Position numbers and translations under genes: made by a program. Below, in pieces: positions 52,802-63,538 of a stretch of 64,000 nucleotides of DNA. The notes below the pieces were generated by a model, which was not told where the DNA came from, ran no database searches, and saw only the letters and a program-made list of their open reading frames with translations. Position 1 is the first letter of the stretch; each line of letters starts with the position of its first letter. This DNA is from Tupaia tana (lineage: Eukaryota; Chordata; Mammalia; Scandentia; Tupaiidae): assembly GCA_026018925.1 (NCBI GenBank), contig JAKSZU010000031.1, positions 11,155,148 to 11,219,147 on the forward strand, written 5' to 3'.

Positions 52802-53102
52802 TTTTTTTTTCTTCTTCTTCTTTTTTTCTTTTTTCTTTTTTTTTTTTTTTTTTTTTTTGAGAGATTTTCGCTATAGGGCGCGTGTACTCACCAGAAAGAC
52901 AGAGAGAGACAAAGGCAGAAACGAGAAATCACCCCCCAGGGGGGATGGCCACGCCGCAATCCCTTCTCCTCCATTCTCCTCTCGGGATCTTGGGCACGCA
53001 CGCACACGCGCCCAGAGTTTTAAGCCACCGGGTCCGGGATGCGAACCGCGGTCGACTACATGGGAGTCCAGTGACATAGCCATTATGCTAACTGCTGGTT
53101 CC
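52802..53102 (-). mobile_element. SINE family A, young type, 15-bp perfect TSD
   Basis: CTAGGCTGTGTTTTT at 52787-52801 and 53103-53117. The T-rich tail has CTT/TTC interruptions over about 55 bp. Confidence 0.97.
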
Positions 53103-53350
53103 CTAGGCTGTGTTTTTACTCCAGCCCCTACTCAGCAAACTCTTGCACCTTTCAGATGCCATGTACTGTAAATAACAATCACTAATGAAATTGCACCATC
53201 GCTCACAGACAGCGCAAGGCGAGAGAAAGAGTCTGGGAACCCTGGGTGATGTCTGAGTCTCTACCACGCAGGTGAAGCTCTCTTTATGTCTGTTCATTTT
53301 TTACAAAAGAGGGATGGAGAAGAGGACTTTAAAAATAGTTGTGTTTCACA

Positions 53351-53753
53351 GGGGCCCGCAGGTGGCATGGTGGTTAAGGGTACTGGACTCCCACATGACC
53401 GACTGTGGTTTAAGTCCCGGACCTGGTGGCTTACTTTCTCTCTCTTTCCCTCTCTCTCTCTCTCTCTCTCTCGCTCTCTCTCTCTCACTCTGTTCCTTTC
53501 TGGTCAAGTTAAAAAAATAAATAAATAAAGTTGGGGCCAGCAAGTGGCACGGTAGTTAAGGATGCTGGATTCCCACATGACCAACCGTGGTTCGAGTCCC
53601 AGACCTGATGGCTTGCTTTCTCACTCTCTCTCTCTCACTCTTTCACTCTGTCCTCTGTGGTCAAATTAAAATAAATAAATAAATAATAAAAAATAAATGA
53701 TTCTTTCAAAAAATTAAATAAATAAATAAAGTTTATAATAATCTAAAAAAAGA
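53351..53753 (+). mobile_element. SINE family B, host of a nested B SINE, 11-bp TSD
   Basis: Body 53351-53532, tail resumed at 53717-53753. AGTTGTGTTTC (53337-53347) and AGTTGTGTCTC (53754-53764) bracket the whole. Confidence 0.93.
53533..53716 (+). mobile_element. SINE family B nested in a B tail, 17-bp perfect TSD
   Basis: AATAAATAAATAAAGTT at 53516-53532 and 53717-53733. Confidence 0.95.
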
Positions 53754-53764
53754 AGTTGTGTCTC

Positions 53765-54177
53765 TTCTGAGGTTGGTAAGCGAGTCGCTGTCCTAGCTCT
53801 TGAATTCAGGAGAGCCACAGTACGTGTGTGAAGCACAGTTAAAATGCACGTCAGGAACTCTTCACTCAACTCTCAATACTGCTGGGGATAAGCACTGAGC
53901 ACCAAGTAGAGTGGAAGAGGTCAGAATTAAACTGGCAGAGACGAGTGTAGCACCACCTGAGTGTGCGTGTCATTCGCAGGAAGGCATTTAAAAACATGGA
54001 CTTCCCAAAATGCCTGTCATTAAAATGGGATTAACATTGCATGTAACACACTGGCTTAAAATAATACGCCAAGGTTTCGCAGAGGTGCAATTCATGTATT
54101 CAAGCTGACCCTGTAGCTGTGTGAGAATTGGACTGAACCTACGGGTAAAGTGAAAAGTGCATGTTTTCTAAATTGCA
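53765..54177. other. Unique sequence
   Basis: No repeat or gene recognised. Confidence 0.5.
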
Positions 54178-54409
54178 TTTTTTTTTTTTTTTTTTTTTTT
54201 TGCTATAGGGCATGTGCACTCGCCAGACAGACAGAGAGAGACAGAGAGACAGAAAGAGAGAAATCACCCCCCAGGGGGGATGGCCACTCCGCAATCCCTT
54301 CTCCTCCATTCTCCTCTCAGGATCTTGGGCACACACGCACACGAGCCCAGCATGAGTTTAAGCCACCGGGTCTGGGACTCAAACCACGGTTGAGTACATA
54401 GGAGTCCAC
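54178..54409 (-). mobile_element. SINE family A, head truncated
   Basis: Stops at GGAGTCCAC, so the first ~30 nt of the RNA are missing. The body is nearly consensus, so the copy is young. Confidence 0.93.
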
Positions 54410-54484
54410 TGCGGGCCTCGGGGATATTAATTTTCTGCAGGACATACGCAAAAGCAAATGCTTCAATTTAAGAATGTAATTTAG

Positions 54485-54620
54485 GGGACCAGCAGTTGAC
54501 ATAATGGCTATGTCTCTGAACTTCCATGTAGCCGACCATGCTTCGAGTTCCCATCAGGGGGTGCTTTCTCCCCTTCTTTCTTTGGTGTGTGTACCCCTTC
54601 TCTGGCCAAGAAAAACAAAT
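54485..54620 (+). mobile_element. SINE family A with body deletion
   Basis: The head runs to TTCGAGTTCCC and then jumps to ATCAGGGGGTGCTTTC, removing about 110 bp. Confidence 0.85.
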
Positions 54621-54729
54621 AACCTTCCCTGTCCGTGTATCTCATGTGTTCATGTGTTTGATGAACTGCAACATGTGAAGCAAGCATTTGTGTTTTGCAA
54701 AATTCTAAACCATCCATGTACTTCTTTAA

Positions 54730-54898
54730 AAAATGATTTTCATTTAATTTAGTATTACTGTTATTCTTTTTAATTTGACCAGAGAGAGACAGAGACAGAG
54801 AGGGAAAGTGAGAAAGCAAGCCTCCAGATCCAGGACTCGAACTGCATTCAGCCATGTAGGAGTTCAGCACCTTAACCACCACGCCACCTGCCAGCCCC
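54730..54898 (-). mobile_element. SINE family B, ~18-bp TSD
   Basis: CATCCATGTACTTCTTTA (54711-54728) and CATCAACGTACTTCTTTA (54899-54916). Confidence 0.95.
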
Positions 54899-54916
54899 CA
54901 TCAACGTACTTCTTTA

Positions 54917-55704
54917 GGTTTAATTAATTTGCATCACAAAGCGTTAAGTGGCAGGGTTTCCAAGGACAGCACTCCTGTGTGCACGGCCATGTCCTTGTCT
55001 AAGAGAAAAAGGAAGTAAAATTTAACTCTCTTAGCTTTTAAGCTGACATCCTTTGCCCTTGGGAAGCAGGATGAGGAGAAGCCGGCTGGAGTCCTGTGGG
55101 TGGTCCCCTCTTTCAAACACCATGCTGGAGGGGCTATTGATTGAAGCTTTCCCAAGTCCATCAGGAGAGATTAGAAAGTCCCTAAATGGAGGTCCTGAGG
55201 GGGGTGAAAAAAAAACACCTGCAGTAGGATATTTTTATTTCAGGCTTTTCTTAGCCCCTGACAGGTTAGAAAAACAGTAATAATTCATGAGTCCTTGGCT
55301 GACTTTAGACCCCCTTCTGAGTTGAAGCTCAGGGCTGATGGAGGCTGTCATGGAAGGATCTGGTGGCAGCCTCATGAGATTTCTATATTTTTTATACATA
55401 ATCTATAAATAGGCTGTAATTTTTATAAGCATATAAGATCACAAGATCACATTTCATACGTGTGGTGTTTGCACAGATTTTAATCCACCCAAGCATGTGT
55501 AACAAAATCACAGTTTAAGACCGATGTTAACATAGAAGCTGATTAGTCAGTCGCATGCATTTTCTTCACAGCTGGGTCAGGCTCCAGGTAATAAAATTCT
55601 CATTACCAGCAATAGTACATCTATTGCATAATTGTAATTTCTACAGCTAAACAAGGAGAGCTTGCCAACAAGAACCAGGATAAGGCTTGGAGAATCTCCC
55701 GCTC
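54917..55704. other. Unique block, possible conserved non-coding element
   Basis: SINE-free. Includes a perfect MEF2-type site CTATAAATAG at 55403-55412 and AT-rich homeodomain-like words near 55600-55650. Function is not shown by sequence alone. Confidence 0.4.
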
Positions 55705-56178
55705 TCTTTTTTAATTTCTTTTCTCTTTCTTTATTTTTACCTTTAGTCATTGTGTATCATTACAGCATACCAAATGGATTTTCCCATCACGAATACACTG
55801 TATACTCGTTCAGCCAAAGATAGTACCACACACACGATTATCACCAGATACTCTTCCATATTAGTGTCCCTTTAAGGCATTGCTTCTTTTTTTTCCCCCT
55901 CGATTTTCTCCCTCTCACCTTCTGGTGTTGCTCACCCTTCTTCCATACCGTCTCTACGATCCACAGTTGCCCTCCCTGTTATTACACCTTGCAATCTTCC
56001 CATTTCTATCATAGAGTACAGGCACACCGTATAGATTGACTGGGGATATACAATGCCTCTCTTTCATAGCCACTTTGCTTGGCTTAACAGTAAATCTTCT
56101 ATCTTTGTCCACTTCCTATCAAATGCCAGGGTCTCCTTGTTTTTTGTTTTTTTTTTTAATGACTGAGTAGTATTCTCC
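55705..56178 (-). mobile_element. L1 3' end (minus strand)
   Basis: Reverse of the 3'UTR seen at 40823-41995: on minus it reads GAGACCCTGGCATTTGATAG, ATGAAAGAGAGGCATTGTAT, ATCCCCAGTCAATC, GGAAGAGTATCTGGTGATAA and TATACAGTGTATTCGTGATG. It carries only the last bases of ORF2 (AGAATACTACTCAGTCATT). 56179-56424 is unique. Confidence 0.83.
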
Positions 56179-56424
56179 CTGATAGTCAACGTCGGAGTTC
56201 CATGTCAACGTGGCAGGAGAGGGTTTTCATTTCCTTCCAGCACTCACAGTTAAATTTGACCTTGTCTCTTTTAACGTTGCATCTATAATATGGTACGGAG
56301 GTAGAGATATGAACACCGTTTCATAATTCTAATTGCTGAACAAGTTTACACTGAAAAGGGAAAATAATGTGGGTTCTGGGAAAGAGATTCTGGAATCTAC
56401 AGTTGTCAAAATCATCAGAACAAG

Positions 56425-56736
56425 GGACCAGCAGTTTGCGTAATGGCTATGTCGCTGGACTCCTACGTAGTCGATCGCAGTTCAAGTCCCGGACCCGGCG
56501 GCTTGAACTCACGCCGGGCGCGTGTGCGTGCGTGCCCAAGATCCCGAGAGGAGAATGGAGGAGAAGGGATTGCAGCGTGGCCATCCCCCCTGGGGGGTGA
56601 TTTCCTGCTTTCTATCTCTCTGTCTCTCTCTGTCTGTCTGGCGAGCACACGTGCCCTATAGCAAAAAAAAAAAACCCTCTTCAAAAAAAAGAAAAAAAAA
56701 TTGTTTGCATCAAAATAAAATGATATTTAAGAAAAA
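56425..56736 (+). mobile_element. SINE family A with 3' extension between two A tracts, 17-bp perfect TSD
   Basis: AAAATCATCAGAACAAG at 56408-56424 and 56737-56753. After the normal poly-A (to about 56700) there are about 30 extra bases (TTGTTTGCATCAAAATAAAA, TGATATTTAAG) and then a second A tract, all inside the TSD. This suggests that flank from the source locus was carried along. Confidence 0.94.
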
Positions 56737-56867
56737 AAAATCATCAGAACAAGAGAAACTGCCTTAAAATCTCTAACAAGATCTTCAGATCTTCCACAAG
56801 GGTTTGAATGATTTGAATCTTCCTGTTCTGCCTTTTTGGCTATATCAATTTTCCTTAATACATTTTC

Positions 56868-57152
56868 TTTCTTTTTCTTCCTTTCTTTCCTTCCTTCCTT
56901 CTTTCTTTCTTTCTTTGCTTTTTGCTATAGTGCATGTGCACTAGCCAGTGAGACAGAAAATAAGAAATCATCCCCTCCCCCACCCCCAGGGGGATGGCCA
57001 CCTCACAATCCCTTCTCCTCCAATCTTCTCTCAAGATTTTGCCCACAAATGCATACATTCTCAGTGTAAGGTCCAGATCTGGGACTTGAACTGCAGTTGA
57101 CCATGTGGGTGTCCAGCCTCCTAACCACTATGACACCTGCTGGGCCCACTTC
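56868..57152 (-). mobile_element. SINE family A with CTTT-rich tail, ~10-bp TSD
   Basis: ATACATTTTC at 56858-56867 and 57153-57162. Tail expanded to CTTT/CCTT repeats. Confidence 0.92.
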
Positions 57153-57261
57153 ATACATTTTCAGAACTCTGAAATGAGGTTCATATATATACAAAATCAT
57201 TATGCTTTCCTGATTAGTCATGGTATCATGTTCTTTTTATTCCCCTGTAAGAAATCTTCTT

Positions 57262-57454
57262 TTTTTTAAGAATTATTTTATTTAACTTTATTTATTTATT
57301 TACTTTCTTTTAAACTTGACTAGAGAGAGACACATACACACACAGAGGGAGAGAGGGAAAGTGAGAAGGCAAGCTGCCAGGTCTGGGATGCGAACCGCAG
57401 TTGGCTACGTGGGAATCCAGTGCCTCCAACCAACCATGTCACCTGCTGGCCCTC
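57262..57454 (-). mobile_element. SINE family B, imperfect TSD
   Basis: AAGAAATCTTCTT (57249-57261) and AAGAAAGATTCTT (57455-57467). Confidence 0.92.
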
Positions 57455-57544
57455 AAGAAAGATTCTTTATCTCTGCTAACAGTATTTCTCTTTTTTATTT
57501 ACTTTTTATGAAATTATTAAAGTCAATTCCTTCTCTTTAGCATT

Positions 57545-57709
57545 GGCATGGCCATGCCACAATCCCTTTTCCATTCTCCTCTTGGGATTTTGGGCACACA
57601 TGCACATACACAGGATGTGAATTTCAGGCCACTGGGCTCGGTCGGGACTTGAACCACGGTCAGCCATGTGGGAGTCCAGTAATGTAACCATTATGCCATC
57701 TGCTGGTCA
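57545..57709 (-). mobile_element. SINE family A, 3' end missing
   Basis: Begins in the body at GGCATGGCCATGCCACAATC on plus; neither linker nor tail is present. Confidence 0.85.
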
Positions 57710-58254
57710 CTTCCTGAGTGTATCGTTATGGTGTTTCCAGAAGAGATGATCGTTTGAATGGGTAGAGTGAGTAAAGAAGATCCACTCCCACCTGTCCATG
57801 TCATTCAATGCATCGAGAGACAGAACTGGAAAGCAGAGGAGGGGCCAATTTGATCTGAGTTGGGACTTCATCTTCCCTTGCCATTGTACATCCATTCCTG
57901 TGGCTCTCAGGTGTTCAGACCAGAGACTTACAACATTGACAATGTTTTTTCAGTATTTCAAAGGATTCCCCGTGTCCGTAATTGTGCACAGCAATTCTTT
58001 TTTTTTAAGGTTTATTATCAATTTTTTTTTTCAAAAAAAAGAGAGAGAGGACCTTGATGCCATAATTCATCCCGAGCCTCACCTCACCAGGATCATGGGC
58101 ATACGTGCATGCACCTGTCATGCCCAGGGGTGCCCCAGGACATGGACCCAAGATTTTAGGATCCTGTGTGGATTCAGTATTGAAGAGCTCTGTGTTCCTG
58201 CTGTACCTCTAAGGACACCGTGTCACTGCTGCAACACCATCTGCTTCCTGTAAT
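57710..58254. other. Unique sequence, possibly with a very old SINE scrap
   Basis: CACCAGGATCATGGGCATAC and GTGCATGCACC near 58083-58115 recall a decayed family A body, but I would not insist. Confidence 0.4.
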
Positions 58255-59365
58255 TGGACTCCGTCATCTATCTCTATCATCTATCTATCTATCATCTATC
58301 ATCTACCTATCTGTATCTATCTATATCACCTATCATCTATCGGTATCTATACCATCATCTATCTCTAGCTACGTATCTATCTATCTATATCTATTTATAT
58401 CTATTGATCTATCAATCATCTATATCTCTATCATCTATCTATACCTATCATCTATCTATCTATCTATCTATATTTATCTATCATCTATCTATCCATCTAT
58501 CATCTATTTCTATCTACCTATCTATCTATCTATCCATTTATTATCTATTTCTATCTATCACCTATCATCTATGATCTATCATCTATCTATCCATCTATCA
58601 TCTATCTATCCATCTATCTATCTCTATCTATATCTATCTGTCAACTATCTATCCATATCTATCTATCATCTATCATCTATCATCTATATCTACCTACCTG
58701 TCATTTTCTATATTATCTATCTCTCTACCAATCTTTTTTTTTTTTTGAGAGGTTTTTTTACTATAGGGTGCATGCGCTCACCAGACAGAGAGACAGAAAG
58801 CGAGAAATAATCCCCCAGGGGGGATGGCCATGCCGCAATCCCTTCTCCTCCATTCTCCTCTTGGGATCTTGGGCACACACGCATACACGCCCAGCGTGAG
58901 TTTTAAACCACCAGGTCCAGGACACGAACCGCGGTCGACTACATGGGAGTCCAGCGACATAACCATTATGCTAACTGCTGGTCCCTCTCTCTACCAATCT
59001 TTTATCTATCCATTCTATCTACCTACCGTCTATCATCTATCTAAACATCTATCCATTCTATCTTATCATCTATCCCCTTTATTTCTCTATCATCTAGCTA
59101 TAATCCATCATATCTATCCACCTATCTATCTGATCATCTACCTATTCTGTCTAAGCTGTCATTTACATGTCTATGTATCTAATAATCTATCCATTTTATC
59201 TATCATCTACCTATCTACCTCTAATCTATCAGTTCTCTCCATCTAATCATCTATGTTTTCTGTCTATCTAATCTATTATTTATCTAGTCATCTATTCGTT
59301 TCTATCTCTCTATTATTTATCATCCATCCATTCTATCTATCACAAATCTATGTACCAGTCCATCT
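58255..59365 (+). repeat. (ATCT)n microsatellite array, split by an A SINE
   Basis: About 480 bp of fairly regular ATCT/TATC before the SINE and about 360 bp of more degenerate repeats after it. Long open frames here are artefacts of the repeat. Confidence 0.95.
58738..58986 (-). mobile_element. SINE family A inside the ATCT array, 17-bp perfect TSD
   Basis: CTCTCTACCAATCTTTT at 58721-58737 and 58987-59003. The array already existed when this young copy landed. Confidence 0.96.
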
Positions 59366-59851
59366 GGCCATACACCCAGCTCCATTTCATTGGTTCTGGA
59401 AAACCATCCCATTCTCTGGAACACCTGACGAATAAAGGCTTCAGTCTGCACATTGGGAAAGAATCTTTGTCTTGCTGTGGGTATGTGCAAGACAAAGGCT
59501 GAATTTGAATGTTTCAAAACGCTGTAGGAGAAGAGAAATAGGGAAGCAATTCTTCCCTCCTTTCCCAAGGTGGTCTGCAGCCCAGCCTCTAGGGAAATGG
59601 ATCGGAGACAAGTCTAAATAGAAAGACATTCGTGCCCTCTACACCCACATCCATCTGGACTTGAACTCATAAAGGCTTGCTTCAAACACGGCTTTAAACA
59701 ATTAGATGGTTCAACAACTGGAGAAAATGGTTGGATGAAGGATGAATGTCCGGCACCATGCATCTCCCTAATGGCTCTGATGAGGATACACATTATCCTC
59801 GTCATTAGCTGGCCATTCTGATCATCTCCTTACTAATTAAAAGAGATTGAT
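59366..59851. other. Unique sequence
   Basis: No repeat or gene recognised. Confidence 0.5.
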
Positions 59852-60093
59852 ATGGTTAACCAGTGGTCTGTAGGTGAAGGTGACTGGATCCCACATGGCT
59901 GCTGTGCAGTTCTAGTCCTGGACCCAGTAACTTGAAAAACACACCAGGCCACAGGTGTGTGCATGCTCAAAATCCCAAAATGAGAAATGGAGAAGAGATT
60001 TTGGCATGGCCATTCCCCATAGGGGGTATTTTCTCACTGTCCACTCCACCTCCCTCCAGCCAGCACATGTGCCCTCTGCCAAATTACAGAAAA
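59852..60093 (+). mobile_element. SINE family A, old
   Basis: AACCAGTGGTCTGTAGGTG head. Body recognisable by CTCAAAATCCC and GAAATGGAGAAG. Confidence 0.8.
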
Positions 60094-60879
60094 GAATTCA
60101 TAATGAAAGTCATTAGAATTTTCAACATCAGCAGGGATAGAAAATAACAAGAACAAAAAACAAAGCCAACAAACAAGTAAAACCCCCAGATGAACCTTCC
60201 CGTGTGTCTTTGGGAAAGTTCTCATCTTTAGCCCCCATTCTGTCTCAACTTTTGTAGGTAACCTGTCTAGTGGCCAGAGTCAGGTAGTAATCCTCCTTAG
60301 CATGGTTTTCACTTCCGTAAAATAAGCAAAGTGTCTGGGAGTTACGATGTCCCCAGTATTTTTCAGGACTAAGTTTTACAGAGTTCCGTGTCTTGTATGG
60401 GTTTGCGATACATCTTGTTATATTTCGTATAGGACCACATTTATTTTCATCTCCCTAATTTACACTAACCACTTTATGTCAAACCAAAGTAACTATTATG
60501 TCTTGCTGATTGGTGTTGCTATAAATCTTCCAATTTGTCATCATGCACATACCCAGCTGTAGACAATCAGTACAGACCTCTAAATTTATGCTCTTCAAAC
60601 CTACAACGATCACTCCATCAATAATACAGTGAAGAAAGAAGTAGAACAAAGGAAGTCTTGCCTAAAACATTATGAATTGTTTCATGCTTTCTGCATTTCC
60701 ATAACTGGTTCTCAGAGCGTACGTGACGGCTTTGTGCTTTATGCCTAGAGAAACAGGACATTTTATTCTTTATTTCTTTGCCATCTGGATGGCACTGATG
60801 CCTCCGATCCTTCGGAAGTGTATTGGTATTTTCGGAAAAATGTTCACACGTTGATAGACAAGAAGCTATCAGGGAAATG
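60094..60879. other. Unique sequence, ~790 bp
   Basis: No repeat or gene recognised. Confidence 0.5.
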
Positions 60880-61085
60880 CTGTTGGAGGAGGAGAGAGAA
60901 AGCACCCCACAGTGGGATGTGGTCCTGCCGCAATCCTTTACCTCTGGTCTTCATCCCCTCAGGATTTGGGGCATATGCCCACGTGTGCTCAGTGTGTTTT
61001 TCAAGCCACAGGGACCACGATTTGAAGTGTGGCCAGCCTTGTGGGATCAGGATCCCTATGCACAGCATTAAACCAGAGAGCTTCA
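60880..61085 (-). mobile_element. SINE family A, very old
   Basis: CCTGCCGCAATCC, TCAGGATTTGGGGCAT and TTTTTCAAGCCACAGGGACC on plus mark the body and head. No tail left. Confidence 0.6.
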
Positions 61086-61451
61086 GGGATGGCCCTCTTC
61101 CTAGTCTTTGTATGCTTGTTTTATACAATAATGCCCAGAAGGGTTAGTGGCATTTAGTTGGAGGGAAGAAAAAACTTTATCTTCTCCATTTTCCTGGAAG
61201 TAAAATGTTACCTAAATATGTCTTTATAGGGAAATGTTCCTGTTTTCAGGATCTGTAATCCGGCCAACTTCAGGGAGTTCAGAGGTGAGGGTTGGATAAC
61301 ATCTCAGCAATAAACACGACTCTCTGTGAGGTAAGCGACATGGGAAAGTTCTGGTGTCTGTAGACCTCTCTGAATATACCGGGCACATCTGTATGTAGGG
61401 TCTGGAGCTGGTGCAGTTATGGCTAGATCACAGGGTCAAGACCCTACTGGG

Positions 61452-61496
<45 letters not shown>

Positions 61497-61817
61497 ATCT
61501 TCTCACTCATGGGAGAAATAAACACACCTGATCATCCCAGTGGACCCCAAGGGGTGCCTCTCTAACGCCTCCTAGCAAAGTTCCACCTTATTACCTCCAT
61601 AGCTTGGGAAAATGAAATTATCAGCTGAAAGGTCAGGTGGATGGCTCAGACTGAGGTGCCAAACCCACAACTGGAGAGCTTATGGAGCGGAGGTATGATT
61701 TTTTTCCAGCGCAGAAAGAAAGGAGAACTAATACAGAGAAGCTTGGAACTCATCATCATTCAGTCTCCACCATGATTATCTTAAAAGTGAATGGTCAGGT
61801 CTTTCAGTTAAATCATA
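61086..61817. other. Unique sequence with a (CT)n run
   Basis: CT microsatellite at about 61455-61491. AGCTGGTGCAGTTATGGC just upstream may be a SINE head scrap. Confidence 0.5.
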
Positions 61818-61990
61818 GGAGCTGGCATAGTGGTTAAGGGCGCTGGACTCCCACATGGCCAACCATGGTTTGAGTCCTGGACCTGGTGGCTTGCTTTATT
61901 ACTTTCCCTTTCTCTCTCTGTCTCATTGGTCAAATTAAAAAATAATCATAACAAATGGAGTTACATAAATAAATAAATCTTTAAAAAATA
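61818..61990 (+). mobile_element. SINE family B, 7-bp TSD
   Basis: AATCATA at 61811-61817 and 61996-62002. The first few head bases are missing. Confidence 0.92.
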
Positions 61991-62034
61991 AAGGTAATCA
62001 TAAACCTTGTCTCTGTGATCCATTTGGGATATGC

Positions 62035-63030
62035 AAGTATCTGTATCTATCTGTCTATCCATCATGTCTATCCATTCTATCATTTATCCATCCTACCTAC
62101 TCATTCTACCATCTACCTATCATCTGTCTACCCATCCATCCTGTGTATCCATACTATTATCTATCTATCATCCGTCTATCACTTAGCTACCTCTCTCTAT
62201 ATCTATCATCTATCTATACAATCCATTTATTATCCAGACTGTTATTTATCAGCAATTTATCTATTCCTCTGTATTGTCATTCCTCTAATATCAATCTATA
62301 CTATCTATTGATCATCTGTTCTATCAATCATATCCCTATCTACTTAGCTGAACTATGCATGTGCCATCTATCTAGTATCTATCTATCCACCCATCCAGCT
62401 ACCCATTTTATCATCTGTCCATCATCTATCTATCTACCCACCCTATCTGTCTATACTGTTTCTGATCTCTCGGTGATTTATCTATTTCTGTGTACTGTCC
62501 ACCTATCATGCATCTAGTATCTTTCTATACTATCCACTGAGCATCTATGATCTATTCTTTCTGTCATCTCTACCAACCTACATATACTACTATGCATCAT
62601 CTATCTAAGATCTATCTATCTATCCATCTATATCTATCATCTATCCATCATCTATCTCTCTATCTACCTGTGTATCTATCACTTGAATACCTATATCTAT
62701 AAATCCATCCTTCGATTCTTTTTTTTTTTCAAGAGAGATTTTTGCTATAGGGCATGTGCACTCGCCAGACAGACAGAGAGAGACAGAGAGACAGAAAGCA
62801 AGAAATCACCCCCCAAGGGGGATGGCCAAGCCATAGTCCCTTCTCCTCCATTCTCCTCTTGGGATCTTGGGCATGCACGCACACATGCCCAGTGTGAGTT
62901 AGCCACCAGGTCTAGGACTTGAACCACAGTTGACTATGCAGAAGTCCAAAGATGTAACCATGATGCCATCTGCTGGTCCCCATCTATGTGCCCTATCTAG
63001 CTGTCTATCTATCCATCTGTCTTTCTGTCT
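62035..63030 (+). repeat. Degenerate (ATCT)n array, split by an A SINE
   Basis: About 680 bp before and 50 bp after the SINE at 62716-62981. Less regular than the array at 58255-59365. Confidence 0.9.
62716..62981 (-). mobile_element. SINE family A inside the second ATCT array
   Basis: Near-consensus copy with a short deletion in the head (GTGAGTTAGCCACC). No clear TSD because the flanks are repetitive. Confidence 0.93.
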
Positions 63031-63035
63031 TGTGT

Positions 63036-63338
63036 TTATTGTTCATAGGCAATTCCTTTGAATGATAAATACACATGGATACCAAATGGATATTCTAGAA
63101 ATCTCCTCCACTGTGACTGACACAGTTTTGGAGGCTTTGTGTCTTTGGCAGCATTCTACAGCTCTCTCCAGGAACCCAGTTTGTCAGTGTGTACACGAGA
63201 CCATGGAAGATGTTTCTCTCTACTTGACTGGCTAAACATAGAAGTCTTGCACCAGCACAACTGTACCCACTATCACGTCCCTGCTCTTGCGGTACTTGTT
63301 CTACCTGCTGAAATGATGGCAAATAAAAATTTGCTCTT
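63036..63338. other. Unique sequence
   Basis: No repeat or gene recognised. Confidence 0.5.
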
Positions 63339-63432
63339 GGGGCCACAGGAGACGTGGTGGTTAAGGCACTGGACACTCCCACATGGCTTACTGTGGTTCG
63401 AGTCCCACACCTGGCATCTTGCTTTCTCACTT

Positions 63433-63469
<37 letters not shown>

Positions 63470-63538
63470 CTCTCTCTCTGGTCAAATCAAAGTAAATGAA
63501 TGAATAAATAAAATTAAATAAATAATTCTTAAAAGAAA
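63339..63538 (+). mobile_element. SINE family B with (TC)n linker
   Basis: The linker has grown to TC and TGTG repeats (63436-63478). GGTCAAATCAAAGTAAATG end. Confidence 0.93.

Noticed and set aside
58254-58574. Segmental duplication of the two ATCT arrays taken as proven
   Set aside because: Microsatellites converge easily, and the SINEs inside have different TSD and head details, so I keep it only as a question.
58220-58810. 196-codon frame with YLSI repeats, resembling a membrane protein
   Set aside because: It is translation of the ATCT microsatellite running into a SINE.
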